Below, piece after piece: positions 41,231-49,332 of a stretch of 55,662 nucleotides of DNA. The stretch is from a virus: the IMG/VR virus record IMGVR_UViG_3300024261_000038, positions 1 to 55,662 of that record; one strand, 5' to 3'. A program made the position numbers and the translations under genes. Below the pieces are notes generated by a model. The model searched no databases and was not told the origin of the DNA. It saw only the letters and a program-made list of their open reading frames with translations. Each line of letters opens with the position of its first letter. Position 1 is the stretch's first letter.

Positions 41231-43011
41231 TGTTAGACAAATTTTACAGGAGAAGATATAAAATTTTAGGTGGTCCAGGTTGTGGTAAAACAACCAAGAT
41301 ATTAGAAATTCTAGCAGATTATATTAAAGGAGGTGTTAACTTAGATCAAGTTTTATTAATTGGTTTTGCTAAAGCAACAGCAGAGGAATTACGAGCTAGG
41401 GTTATTAAAAAAGGTTTATTGACAGAAAAGCAAGCTGAATCAATTAAAACAATACATAAATTTTGTTTAGATCATATAGGTAAACACGATATCTTGAACT
41501 CCAGTGTAAAAAAAGATTTTAAAAAAAGAATGGCTTCTGATCCTGACACTTGGGTTATGTTGGATGATGAAAAATACGACAGGGATGATGACGTGCCTGC
41601 AGCATGGACTGAAAAAGAAGATAAAAAATTAGCTATTTATTATGACATAATAAACAAAGCACATCATAAAATAGGTTTTGATAAAAGACATAAATACAAA
41701 GATGATTTAGATAAAATTATAAGTTACTTTAGAGAAAGTGAAAACGATAAATTTAAATATGTACACACAGCGCAATTAACTTATTTTTATACTAACCTTA
41801 AAAAATTTAAAAGTCAGACAGGAGTTATTGATTTTGATGATATGTTATTAAAAGCTTTATACCCCACAGTAGAATTTCCATCTTATAAATTAGTGCTGGT
41901 TGATGAAGTACAAGATCTTTCAAAATTAGAATGGCAGGTCATATCTAAAATAGCACAAAAAACTGAAGAATTATTTTTAGTTGGTGATGATGATCAAGCT
42001 ATATATGGGTGGAAAGGATCAGACGTTCGTTTATTTCAAAAATGGCCTTGTAAAAAAGAAAATGTTACGCGTTTAGAAACATCTTATAGGCTTCCAGGAA
42101 AAATATATGACTTTGCTATAGGTATAAGGGATGAAATAAATAATAGATTAGGTAATGAATTTACTTGTCATAAAAGAATACACCCAGAAAATAAAGACGA
42201 AGGACATATCTCCTATATAAATGGTTTAGATGAAATAGAACATTTAAATAAAGATTCTCAAATAATTCTTTGTGCAAGAACGAATGCTCTTCTTAGACCT
42301 TACGCTGAATTTTTAAAAGAAAATAATTTAATATGGCTAGAAAAATCACAAAGCATGGATGACAGGGGTAAATTTAAAAGTTCTTTTCCCGACGGTTGTA
42401 AAGAAGTCATAGAGTTTTGGCATACTCTACAAGAAGGACATCCAATTAAAGGTACAAGTTACATAAAAATGGTTAAACAAATGAATGTAGAATTTATTTC
42501 TGAAAGAAAGAAAACTGCTTTATCTAAAAAAGATACAGCGCCAATAGAATTATATGAAGCAGACAAGATGTTTTCATATGAAGAATTAAAAAACAAATTT
42601 TATCTCAATGCTTCTTTAGAAAAAATGTGGCATGAAATTTTTTATTTTGATACTACACGAATTCAATCAGCTAAAAAACCTAAAGCTATATTTAGAGATA
42701 GAGAAGACTTTAACTATTACCTAAAAGGTTGTTGGGAAAAAAATAAAAATTTAACGACTGAAATTACATTATCAACTATTCATGGGGTAAAAGGAAGAGA
42801 AGCTGACAAAGTAGTTTTATGTGTTGAATGGGGTTATTCCTTAAATGCATATAATAAAGGAAATCAACAAGACGAAGACGAGGAAATTAGGGTTTGTTAT
42901 GTAGGTGTTACTAGAGCTAAAAAAGAATTATATTTATTTCAACCACCTGGATATAACAAATATCCTTTTCCATTATTACAAACTTACTTAGGAGAAAAAT
43001 ATGACGGATAA
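41230..43011 (+). CDS. UvrD/Rep-like SF1 helicase
   Basis: 593 aa. GGPGCGKTT (Walker A, residues 14-22), VDEVQDLS (motif II), GDDDQAIYGWKGSD (motif III), TIHGVKGREADKVV (motif V) and YVGVTRAKKELYL (motif VI) are all in order. Probably unwinds the replication fork or acts in recombination. Starts within the primase stop (TAATG) and overlaps the next gene by 11 nt. Confidence 0.9.
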   Translation: MLDKFYRRRYKILGGPGCGKTTKILEILADYIKGGVNLDQVLLIGFAKATAEELRARVIKKGLLTEKQAESIKTIHKFCLDHIGKHDILNSSVKKDFKKRMASDPDTWVMLDDEKYDRDDDVPAAWTEKEDKKLAIYYDIINKAHHKIGFDKRHKYKDDLDKIISYFRESENDKFKYVHTAQLTYFYTNLKKFKSQTGVIDFDDMLLKALYPTVEFPSYKLVLVDEVQDLSKLEWQVISKIAQKTEELFLVGDDDQAIYGWKGSDVRLFQKWPCKKENVTRLETSYRLPGKIYDFAIGIRDEINNRLGNEFTCHKRIHPENKDEGHISYINGLDEIEHLNKDSQIILCARTNALLRPYAEFLKENNLIWLEKSQSMDDRGKFKSSFPDGCKEVIEFWHTLQEGHPIKGTSYIKMVKQMNVEFISERKKTALSKKDTAPIELYEADKMFSYEELKNKFYLNASLEKMWHEIFYFDTTRIQSAKKPKAIFRDREDFNYYLKGCWEKNKNLTTEITLSTIHGVKGREADKVVLCVEWGYSLNAYNKGNQQDEDEEIRVCYVGVTRAKKELYLFQPPGYNKYPFPLLQTYLGEKYDG

Positions 43012-43240
43012 AAATATGTTAGAGGAAGCTTTTCCTCAAGACAAACAAATTGGAGGATCTCACTACAAAGACTTCCACATTCAACCTTATGAATTTATTT
43101 CAAAGAATAATTTATCGTTCTTTCAAGGAAACGTTGTGAAATATGTTTGTAGATATTTACATAAAAATAAGATAGAAGATCTTGAGAAGATCAAACACTA
43201 TTGTGATCTAGAAATTAAAAAGATGAAAGATACAAAATGA
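43001..43240 (+). CDS. DUF3310-type small protein, 79 aa
   Basis: IGGSHYKDFHIQPYEFI, GNVVKYVCRYLHKN and DLEKIKHYCDLEI follow the short DUF3310 (SaV-like) pattern common in phage replication clusters. Function uncertain; the family has been annotated as nucleotide-kinase-like, which its size does not support. The start overlaps the helicase and the stop overlaps the polymerase gene (ATGA). Confidence 0.78.
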   Translation: MTDKNMLEEAFPQDKQIGGSHYKDFHIQPYEFISKNNLSFFQGNVVKYVCRYLHKNKIEDLEKIKHYCDLEIKKMKDTK

Positions 43241-45165
43241 TACAAAAACCTTTATTCACTGCACAGACAGAATGGTTTCCACCAGATGATTTTCCAGATT
43301 TATCTAAGTATGATGAGATAGCTATCGACTTAGAAACTAAGGACCCAGATTTAAAAACAAAAGGTTCTTCATCAATGAGAGGACAAGGAGATGTAGTTGG
43401 TATTGCAGTAGCTGTTAGAGATTGGTCAGGCTATTATCCTATCGCACATGAATCAGGTCCCAACATGGAAAGAAAAAAAGTTCTTGGTTGGTTTCAAGAT
43501 GTACTTAAAACAAAAGCAGATAAAGTATTTCACAATGCTATCTATGATATGTGTTGGATTCACAGACTAGGGCTCACGGTTCACGGAACAGTTGTTGATA
43601 CAATGGTTATGACTTCTTTAGTTAATGAAAACAGATTTAGATATGACTTAAACTCTGTAGCACAACACTATACAGGTATGGGTAAAAATGAATCTGCATT
43701 ACAAGAAGCAGCAAAAGATTGGGGTGTTGATCCTAAAGCAGAGATGTACAGACTTCCTGCTATGTATGTAGGTGAGTATGCTGAAAGAGATGCAGAAGTA
43801 ACTTTAGCTTTGTGGCAAGAACTTAAAAAAGAAATTGAACATCAAGACTTACAATCGATTGTTGAATTAGAACAAAAAGTTTTTCCTTGTATACTAGATA
43901 TGAAAGTAAAAGGTGTAAGGGTTAGTGAATCACAGGTTGATCAACTAGATCACCAATTAAAATTGTCTTATGATAAATATATAAAAAGAATACATGACGA
44001 CACAGGTATGTATCCTGAAGTTTGGGCTGCAAAAAGTATTGAACTTGTATGTAACAAACTAGGTATTGATGACTTTGATAGAACAGAGAAGACACAGAAA
44101 CCTTCTTTTACAAAAAACTATTTAAAGAATCACAAACATCCAGTGCTTCGAGCTATCGCAAGTGCAAGAGAACTTGATAAACTAAAGAATACTTTCTTAG
44201 AGTCTATTAAGAATTATGTTTATAATGGTAGAATACATGCAGATATACATCAGTTAAAAGGAGACTTTGGAGGAACCATAACCGGCAGGTTATCTTACTC
44301 AAATCCTAACCTACAACAATTACCTAACTATAGTAATATTGGTAAGGGTATTAGGTCTATATTTATGCCTGAAGAAGGCCGTAGATGGGGTTGTTTTGAC
44401 TATTCTCAGCAAGAGCCTAGGCTGGTAGTGCATTATGCTTTAGCAACGCTAGGAACCACTGGGGTTCAATCTATTGCAGATAAGTATGATGAAGCAGGGG
44501 AAAACCCATATGATTCAGATATTCAAAAAGCAGCAGACTTTCATAGTATGGTAGCTGAAATAGCAGACATAGATAGAGGACAAGCTAAAACAATTAATCT
44601 TGGTTTGTTTTATGGTATGGGTAAAGCTAAACTACAAGCACAACTAGGTGTAACTGAGCAAGTAGCCAAAGATCTTTTAGAAACGTACCATAGTAAAGTA
44701 CCATTTGTAAAACAATTGATCCATCACACAATGGACCGTGCTCAACAAAGAGGTTGGATTAGAACTATACTAGGTAGAAAATGTAGATTTAACATGTGGG
44801 AACCAGCATCGTTCGGGATGCACAAACCACAAACATTTGATGATGCGTGCATGGAACACGGATCACGGAACATTAAAAGAGCATTTACATATAAAGCATT
44901 AAATAAATTAATTCAGGGTAGTGCGGCAGATATGACTAAGCAATCTATGATAAATCTAAGAGAAGCTGGTATTACTCCAATGATTCAATTACATGATGAG
45001 TTAAATGTATCATATGAAAATGAAGAAGAAGCTGATAAGATAAAAGAAATAATGGAACAAGCTGTTCCATTAAAGGTACCCAACAAAGTTGATTTTGAAG
45101 ATGGTGAATGTTGGGGTGATATTGTAAACAACAGAGAGGAAGAGGAAGACAAGGACTTCTTTTAA
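43237..45165 (+). CDS. polA: DNA polymerase, family A, with 3'-5' exonuclease
   Basis: 642 aa. Exonuclease motif AIDLETK (Asp 31, Glu 33) and FHNAIYDMCW; polymerase motif A FDYSQQEPRL (Asp 388), motif B KTINLGLFYGMG (from about 451) and motif C LHDELN (586-588). The thumb region has GTITGRLSYSNPNLQQLP. Size and layout match T7-type replicative polymerases of marine podoviruses. No extra DnaJ-like insertion of the HMO-2011 polymerase type is evident, although a DnaJ-type zinc protein is encoded separately at 48553. Starts by ATGA overlap. Confidence 0.95.
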   Translation: MIQKPLFTAQTEWFPPDDFPDLSKYDEIAIDLETKDPDLKTKGSSSMRGQGDVVGIAVAVRDWSGYYPIAHESGPNMERKKVLGWFQDVLKTKADKVFHNAIYDMCWIHRLGLTVHGTVVDTMVMTSLVNENRFRYDLNSVAQHYTGMGKNESALQEAAKDWGVDPKAEMYRLPAMYVGEYAERDAEVTLALWQELKKEIEHQDLQSIVELEQKVFPCILDMKVKGVRVSESQVDQLDHQLKLSYDKYIKRIHDDTGMYPEVWAAKSIELVCNKLGIDDFDRTEKTQKPSFTKNYLKNHKHPVLRAIASARELDKLKNTFLESIKNYVYNGRIHADIHQLKGDFGGTITGRLSYSNPNLQQLPNYSNIGKGIRSIFMPEEGRRWGCFDYSQQEPRLVVHYALATLGTTGVQSIADKYDEAGENPYDSDIQKAADFHSMVAEIADIDRGQAKTINLGLFYGMGKAKLQAQLGVTEQVAKDLLETYHSKVPFVKQLIHHTMDRAQQRGWIRTILGRKCRFNMWEPASFGMHKPQTFDDACMEHGSRNIKRAFTYKALNKLIQGSAADMTKQSMINLREAGITPMIQLHDELNVSYENEEEADKIKEIMEQAVPLKVPNKVDFEDGECWGDIVNNREEEEDKDFF

Positions 45166-45170
45166 TATGA

Positions 45171-45821
45171 ATGGCTTACTTAAATGCAAACATACCAGCA
45201 ACTTATGCACAAATAAAAAGAGAATATTTATATGATCTTAAAAAACATCATGGAGAAGTTGAAGACTGCATTGTGTTTGGTCTTAGCGCTCTTACAGGTC
45301 GTGCTATATTATTTCATGCTATTATGGAAAACGGTGCAGTATTTTATCGCTTACCAATTAGCGCGTTTATTCAAAAGGGATTTGAACCATCCAGAGTGCC
45401 CGCAAGACGACTTGATGAACTACAGCTCTGGAATAGTTTTTCTTATTATCCTTCTGTCCATCGTTGGGATATACTAGACGGACAAGCAGGAAAGTATATT
45501 GGTAAAGATAAGAAGTGGCATCCAGGTAAGTATTTATTTACCGTTGACTTTGCACATCCAGATAGTAATATACTTGACACTGATCATTCAGAGATTCCGC
45601 ACGAACATAAGTGCGCACACATAATTGCCCTCGATGATGGTAATTTTGCAGCACAACCTAACAATAGATGTATATGGGACTTACCTTCTTTCACTGTGAA
45701 AGATGATATTCCTGATTGGAAAGTGCAAACTTCTGAATGGAATGTTGAAGATAGTAGAGCCTGGCGGACAGAAGATACCGACAAGTTCTTCTATGAAATC
45801 GAGGAGAAAAAAAATGATTGA
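45171..45821 (+). CDS. Conserved protein downstream of DNA polymerase, 216 aa
   Basis: HEHKCAHIIALDDGNFAAQPNNR and SFTVKDDIPDWKVQTSEWNVE are distinctive blocks that I recall from many marine phage genomes directly after the polymerase gene. Trp- and His-rich, no known catalytic motif. A role in replication or nucleotide metabolism is only inferred from the neighbourhood. Its stop overlaps the start of a 33-aa membrane protein. Confidence 0.72.
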   Translation: MAYLNANIPATYAQIKREYLYDLKKHHGEVEDCIVFGLSALTGRAILFHAIMENGAVFYRLPISAFIQKGFEPSRVPARRLDELQLWNSFSYYPSVHRWDILDGQAGKYIGKDKKWHPGKYLFTVDFAHPDSNILDTDHSEIPHEHKCAHIIALDDGNFAAQPNNRCIWDLPSFTVKDDIPDWKVQTSEWNVEDSRAWRTEDTDKFFYEIEEKKND

Positions 45822-45915
45822 TAAATTAAAAAGTAAAGCTATGCATTACTGGTCATACCACAAGATCGAATGTCTTGTAGTTGCTGTTCTTGTTATAGCT
45901 TACATTGTTAAGTAA
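45814..45915 (+). CDS. 33-aa membrane microprotein
   Basis: MIDKLKSKAMHYWSYHKIECLVVAVLVIAYIVK: short cationic N-terminus and one transmembrane helix (about residues 19-32). GAGGAG (45801-45806) precedes it at good distance. Overlaps its neighbours by 8 nt and 1 nt. Small membrane proteins of this form are common in pelagiphage-type genomes; function unknown. Confidence 0.65.
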   Translation: MIDKLKSKAMHYWSYHKIECLVVAVLVIAYIVK

Positions 45916-46256
45916 TGAATATAGCAGAATTATTTAAAAAGAATTTTGTATTAGTGCCCGTAATAGCTTCTGTACTTTTCGGAACATTTACGGGCGTTAA
46001 GTATATTGTTAATTTAACAGACACAATCAATGCTAATCAATTAGCAATCATAAAAATACAAGAAGTCGAGATAAAAGATCTTAGAAGAGATCTAGCTTAC
46101 GAACAAGAAAAGATGGCAGATGTAAAAACTAGACTTGCATCAGCAGAAGCTACCTGGACCATGGCAGAGAACCTTTACAATGTGCTCGCTAATACGGTAC
46201 GGGAACAAGGCTATGATATTAAAGACGTAGCTAGAGATTTATTAAATGATTATTAG
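45915..46256 (+). CDS. Membrane-anchored coiled-coil protein, 113 aa
   Basis: One N-terminal transmembrane segment (about residues 11-32) followed by a long coiled-coil (about 40-90). This resembles i-spanin or membrane tethers, but it lies far from the lysis genes, and the next gene encodes an exported protein. The two may form an envelope-located pair. TAATG start. Confidence 0.62.
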   Translation: MNIAELFKKNFVLVPVIASVLFGTFTGVKYIVNLTDTINANQLAIIKIQEVEIKDLRRDLAYEQEKMADVKTRLASAEATWTMAENLYNVLANTVREQGYDIKDVARDLLNDY

Positions 46257-46263
46257 GTAATGT

Positions 46264-46851
46264 ATGGAGACTCTCAGGATGGATTACAGATTTACTGCAC
46301 TATTAATTATAATGTTTACACTCTTAACTTTGTTTGCAAAACCTGCTTATCCTAAAAACGAATATCTTCAAAACGATGGAGGACAATGTGTCTACGGAAG
46401 CATGGAAGCAGCTATTACTAAAGTTGAAACCGAACATGATTATCGTATTCCAAGTACTAGTGATTATGATAATGATAGACACGAACTAAGGTTATCATTT
46501 AGAAAAAATTTAGGTCTATCTAAAAAAAATTGTGACTCACAAAATAGAATAAGAACAGAAAATCTTATATTAAAACAACAATTAGAATTATTAAAACATT
46601 GTAATAAAGTTAATGCTAATCCTAGCTATCTATATAATGAAAACTTTAGATCACTGGCCTTAAGATGTAAGGGTGTAGTATCAATTAATGAAGAAATTAT
46701 TAATAAAAAAGATGAAGGAAACCATTGGGAAAATTTAAAAAAAGAGTATATGGAGAAAAATCCAGGTGATTATATGGGGGAAGACGCTACAAAGAAGCTA
46801 AAAATACCTAAATACTTGACAGATGAACTACCGGTTCCTACAAATGAGTAG
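46264..46851 (+). CDS. Exported protein with signal peptide, 195 aa
   Basis: Positively charged start then a hydrophobic core (residues 10-25) and AKPAYP, consistent with Sec signal cleavage. The mature part has four Cys (QCVYG, KNCDS, KHCN, LRCKG), which could form disulfides in the periplasm, and a coiled region. Start at 46264 chosen by TTAGG spacing; 46279 is an alternative. It follows a membrane-anchored coiled-coil gene, so an o-spanin-like or superinfection role is possible but unproven. Confidence 0.62.
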   Translation: METLRMDYRFTALLIIMFTLLTLFAKPAYPKNEYLQNDGGQCVYGSMEAAITKVETEHDYRIPSTSDYDNDRHELRLSFRKNLGLSKKNCDSQNRIRTENLILKQQLELLKHCNKVNANPSYLYNENFRSLALRCKGVVSINEEIINKKDEGNHWENLKKEYMEKNPGDYMGEDATKKLKIPKYLTDELPVPTNE

Positions 46852-47032
46852 AAAAACTAATACAGCATTAATAGCATTGTTGGGTACAATCCTAATGGGT
46901 CTCGCTACATGGACATTGGTCACACTCATAGAACTTCAGTTAATAGTAACTATGATCCAGTCGGACCTAATGTCTATTGACAAGCAATTCGGTCGCGTTT
47001 ATAATTTCATCGATTCTGTTAGAGGTAAATAA
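46844..47032 (+). CDS. Small membrane protein, 62 aa
   Basis: Hydrophobic segment at about residues 8-38 with charged C-terminus (DKQFGRVYNFIDSVRGK). The ATG at 46844 overlaps the previous stop by 8 nt; an upstream in-frame ATG at 46823 has no ribosome-binding site. Might be a holin-like or accessory membrane protein. Confidence 0.58.
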   Translation: MSRKTNTALIALLGTILMGLATWTLVTLIELQLIVTMIQSDLMSIDKQFGRVYNFIDSVRGK

Positions 47033-47166
47033 TGAAAAAATGTACTAAATGTAAAAAAGAATTCGAAGCTAAAGACGAATTAGATATGTTTTGCAGCCAG
47101 GACTGTAAAGAAGAAGCACTCGCAGACCTTGACAATGACAGCGATGAGTGTTTAAGTTGCCAATAA
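47032..47166 (+). CDS. 44-aa cysteine microprotein (zinc-ribbon-like)
   Basis: Cys 4/7 and 21/25 form a CxxC...CxxxC zinc site; a further CxxC sits at 40/43 near the end. Starts and stops in TAATG junctions, and the next gene is also a zinc-ribbon protein. Likely a host-takeover factor or nucleic-acid binder (inference). Confidence 0.65.
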   Translation: MKKCTKCKKEFEAKDELDMFCSQDCKEEALADLDNDSDECLSCQ

Positions 47167-47375
47167 TGAAAGTATCAGCAGAAGTAGTTAATGGTAAATG
47201 TCCAACATGTAGTGAACTCACTATGTTAGTTGGTTTAACCCCTGAATTATTTAGATGTATGAACTGCGGTTCAGATCTACAGCAACATGTTAATGGTAAG
47301 ATAACTTATCTACCTGTCATGACATCACCAACAGATGGTGCTACGCCTTTCGTAAAAGAATGGAAAGATGGCTAA
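47166..47375 (+). CDS. Zinc-ribbon protein, 69 aa
   Basis: CPTC (12-15) and CMNC (31-34) make a classical zinc ribbon. The ATG at 47166 overlaps the preceding TAA (TAATG), preferred over a GTG at 47148 inside that gene. The C-terminal half has no recognised fold. It overlaps the next start by 8 nt. Confidence 0.7.
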   Translation: MKVSAEVVNGKCPTCSELTMLVGLTPELFRCMNCGSDLQQHVNGKITYLPVMTSPTDGATPFVKEWKDG

Positions 47376-47502
47376 ACAAAGTTTTAAGTTCTTTACACCC
47401 CGAAATAAACCCAAGAAACGTGGACCACGTCAACATAAAAAATCATTAAATAAGTCAGAAAAAAGACAGAAAAAACAGAAAAGATACAAAGGACAGGGTT
47501 GA
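47368..47502 (+). CDS. 44-aa very basic protein
   Basis: MAKQSFKFFTPRNKPKKRGPR... Nearly half Lys/Arg/Gln. Starts 8 nt before the end of the zinc-ribbon gene. Such short basic proteins (with the RGPRQHKKSLNKSEKR core) recur in marine phages and presumably bind nucleic acid. The -35 box of the next promoter overlaps its stop (TTGACA contains TGA). Confidence 0.62.
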   Translation: MAKQSFKFFTPRNKPKKRGPRQHKKSLNKSEKRQKKQKRYKGQG

Positions 47503-47527
47503 CAAACATCCTGTACTATCCTATATA
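47499..47527 (+). promoter_or_regulatory. Consensus promoter giving a leaderless transcript
   Basis: TTGACA (47499-47504), 17 nt, TATATA (47522-47527). +1 is predicted at 47534, which is the A of the next gene's ATG. No ribosome-binding site exists upstream of that ATG. Confidence 0.78.
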
Positions 47528-47533
47528 TAGGGT

Positions 47534-47740
47534 ATGAAAGAAAAAACTATAACAATAAAAGTAGATGGTACCAATCCTGGTCAATGGTCTAACCTTTTAC
47601 TTGAATTAAACATTATGAAAAAAGCTTGGAGATCTTTTGGTGTAGACATAGATTTAAAAGCACCAGGTATAAAAAATATAATTGAGTGGGGGACTAGAAA
47701 TAATGATTACATTAGACCAACTAGACAAAATAAAAAGTAA
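47534..47740 (+). CDS. Small early protein, 68 aa, probably leaderless
   Basis: MKEKTITIKVDGTNPGQWSN... mixed alpha/beta composition; no known family. The ATG coincides with the predicted transcription start. TAATG junction with the next gene. Early, host-directed role is plausible. Confidence 0.65.
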   Translation: MKEKTITIKVDGTNPGQWSNLLLELNIMKKAWRSFGVDIDLKAPGIKNIIEWGTRNNDYIRPTRQNKK

Positions 47741-47946
47741 TGGAACTAATAATTCTAAATGATGGATTGTATCAATTAGTTCCTGTAACAAAACAAATGA
47801 TGGAAAATATAACTTTATTAGGGGATGTAGATTGTATGGATATATGTGAGATACTAAGACTAAAACTAAGTGGATACGCTGATACTTTAAACTTGCATGT
47901 CATGGATAATGGCAGTGGAAATTTTTATGGATGTATTTGTAAATGA
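47740..47946 (+). CDS. Small early protein, 68 aa
   Basis: MELIILNDGLYQLVPVTKQM... with CMDICEIL in the middle and GCICK at the end. Starts in a TAATG junction and overlaps a possible 20-aa ORF by ATGA. Function unknown. Confidence 0.62.
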   Translation: MELIILNDGLYQLVPVTKQMMENITLLGDVDCMDICEILRLKLSGYADTLNLHVMDNGSGNFYGCICK

Positions 47947-48005
47947 TTGAAGCTTGGATTATATTAGAAGTCGTGGCTATAACAGTTTATTTGTTAAGCC
48001 AATAA
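47943..48005 (+). CDS. Possible 20-aa membrane peptide
   Basis: ATGA overlap with the preceding gene and a wholly hydrophobic peptide (MIEAWIILEVVAITVYLLSQ). The junction fits the genome's coupling style, but the length is too short to be sure. From 48006 to 48127 I see no convincing gene; that stretch is GC-richer than its surroundings. Confidence 0.35.
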   Translation: MIEAWIILEVVAITVYLLSQ

Positions 48006-48127
48006 AATTTAAAAGCTCAAGGGCGTCCAAATCTGCCAATGGCATTTCCCTGTACGTTAGCGATGACCGAAAGGTAGCAACCTGGAGTTTGGCCGGCTGT
48101 GAGTACGTCGACGGAAAGCAGCTGGTT

Positions 48128-48346
48128 TTATATGACCCTATCTGACTTACACGAAAATTTAGTATAAACTTCCATACTGTTAACCCATTCCGGATCAAAT
48201 TCTGTTAATAATCTGTGTGAATAACTATAACCATAAACTATGCAGCTATGGTAATCATTAAATAATTTTTCATTGGTGGGTATAACTTTACATTTATTTT
48301 GTGCCATTCCGGAACACAAAACCATAAATAAAATAAATTTTGTCAT
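48128..48346 (-). CDS. Small exported protein on the opposite strand, 72 aa
   Basis: MTKFILFMVLCSGMAQNKCK... has a signal-like hydrophobic N-terminus, followed by a compact Cys-containing domain (Cys 19, 35, 66) with YSHRLLTEFDPEWVNSMEVYTKFSCK. The ATG at 48346 follows a dyad promoter/operator region shared with the regulator gene on the other strand. Superinfection exclusion or envelope modification is conceivable; nothing proves it. Confidence 0.6.
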   Translation of the reverse strand: MTKFILFMVLCSGMAQNKCKVIPTNEKLFNDYHSCIVYGYSYSHRLLTEFDPEWVNSMEVYTKFSCKSDRVI

Positions 48347-48374
48347 TGACAATCCTATATTATGCACTATATAG
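48346..48374. promoter_or_regulatory. Promoter and dyad operator before the RHH regulator
   Basis: TTGACA (48346-48351), 16 nt, TATATA (48368-48373) on the + strand. The inverted repeat CTATAT (48355-48360) / ATATAG (48369-48374) covers the spacer and -10. A protein bound here would block the + promoter, which suggests autoregulation by the RHH gene at 48402. Confidence 0.6.
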
Positions 48375-48401
48375 TCTACTTTAACATGAAAGGAAGTAAA
48401 C

Positions 48402-48575
48402 ATGACAGACATGACTAAGTACAAAAACGTTTCTTTAAGTAAAGAAACATACGCTACTTTAGATAAGTTATCAAAGATAATATTGCCCGATGCAAAATTA
48501 TCAGTAGCAAAAACAATAGAAGCAATAGCAAACGAGAAAGCGAAGAAATTAAATGGCAAATTCAAAAAAAGTTAA
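48402..48575 (+). CDS. Ribbon-helix-helix-like DNA-binding protein, 57 aa
   Basis: MTDMTKYKNVSLSKETYATL... A short strand (KNVSLSKE) followed by two helices is the usual Arc/MetJ layout. Preceded by AAGGAAG and by an inverted repeat overlapping its own promoter. The likely function is repression of early promoters, perhaps including its own. The stop region overlaps the next gene by 23 nt. Confidence 0.65.
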   Translation: MTDMTKYKNVSLSKETYATLDKLSKIILPDAKLSVAKTIEAIANEKAKKLNGKFKKS

Positions 48576-48750
48576 GAAGGTTTACATTTGTCCTACCTGT
48601 AGAGGTAATGGCTATGTAAAAGTCGCATGCATTTATGAAAAAGAAGATATGGTTCATCAATGCTGGGATTGTGGATCTCAAGGAGAGCTATATGATTATG
48701 GAAATGAAGATTTTCCTGACTTTGAGGGAGAAGGGATGTCAATACACTAA
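48553..48750 (+). CDS. DnaJ-type zinc-finger protein, 65 aa
   Basis: CPTCRGNGY (13-21) and CWDCGSQGE (37-45) are the two halves of one CxxCxGxG-type zinc centre as in DnaJ. No J domain is present. It could be a stand-alone relative of the DnaJ-like insertion reported in HMO-2011-type polymerases (recalled). Overlaps both neighbours. Confidence 0.68.
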   Translation: MANSKKVKKVYICPTCRGNGYVKVACIYEKEDMVHQCWDCGSQGELYDYGNEDFPDFEGEGMSIH

Positions 48751-49190
48751 TGATACCTGATACTGACAAAGCCTATATTGCAGGACTGTTTGACGGAGAA
48801 GGGTCCATACATATAAGACGTGGCATTGAAAAGAAAAAGAAACACAAGGGTAAACCTGGATACAGATACTCTAATAGTTTACGTTTATCTATGGAGATTA
48901 CGATGACTGATCGTAGTGTGTTGATGTGGGTACATGAAACGTTAGGTGTTGGAACATTAGCACCTAAGAAAGTAAAAGGCAAACGAGTTGACGGTACGCC
49001 TTATCTTAAACAATATAGATGGCGATGTACTTTTCGGGACGCATACTATGTATGCGCCTTAATTTGGCCTTGGGCTCATACTAAACTGCCTAAGATACAA
49101 AGAGTAATAGAGCACTATACTAACGTTGCACTTAAGGATAATGTGATCTCAATGGAAGAATATAAAATGGTGAGGAAAGATGTTCGATAA
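48750..49190 (+). CDS. LAGLIDADG-type homing endonuclease
   Basis: 146 aa. IAGLFDGEGSIHI (residues 10-22) is a single LAGLIDADG motif with the acidic catalytic residue, so it would act as a homodimer. The later part has typical repeated strands and helices (RWRCTFRDAYYVCALI). It is a free-standing mobile gene and starts in a TAATG junction. Confidence 0.85.
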   Translation: MIPDTDKAYIAGLFDGEGSIHIRRGIEKKKKHKGKPGYRYSNSLRLSMEITMTDRSVLMWVHETLGVGTLAPKKVKGKRVDGTPYLKQYRWRCTFRDAYYVCALIWPWAHTKLPKIQRVIEHYTNVALKDNVISMEEYKMVRKDVR

Positions 49191-49320
49191 ATATATTTAT
49201 ATGTTTTTAGATAAAACTATGGAGTGGTCTGGAAAGATCAACTCCTGGGCTTGGGTCAAACATTTAAAGTATGTAGAAAAACGTAGAATGGAAAGATTGT
49301 ATGGCAAAAGAAAAAGGTAA
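49180..49320 (+). CDS. 46-aa basic aromatic protein
   Basis: MFDKYIYMFLDKTMEWSGKI..., ending in RRMERLYGKRKR. GAGGAAAG directly precedes it and it overlaps the endonuclease by 11 nt. Might associate with membrane or nucleic acid. No recognised family. Confidence 0.58.
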   Translation: MFDKYIYMFLDKTMEWSGKINSWAWVKHLKYVEKRRMERLYGKRKR

Positions 49321-49332
49321 ATAAATACAACT

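Noticed and set aside
47954-48145. 63-aa frame starting at TTG
   Set aside because: No ribosome-binding site, overlaps the ATGA-coupled peptide and the end of the - strand exported protein. The second half looks protein-like, so it stays uncertain.
48385-48417. 10-aa ORF MKGSKHDRHD before the RHH gene
   Set aside because: Too short to support; it could be a leader peptide but nothing distinguishes it from chance.
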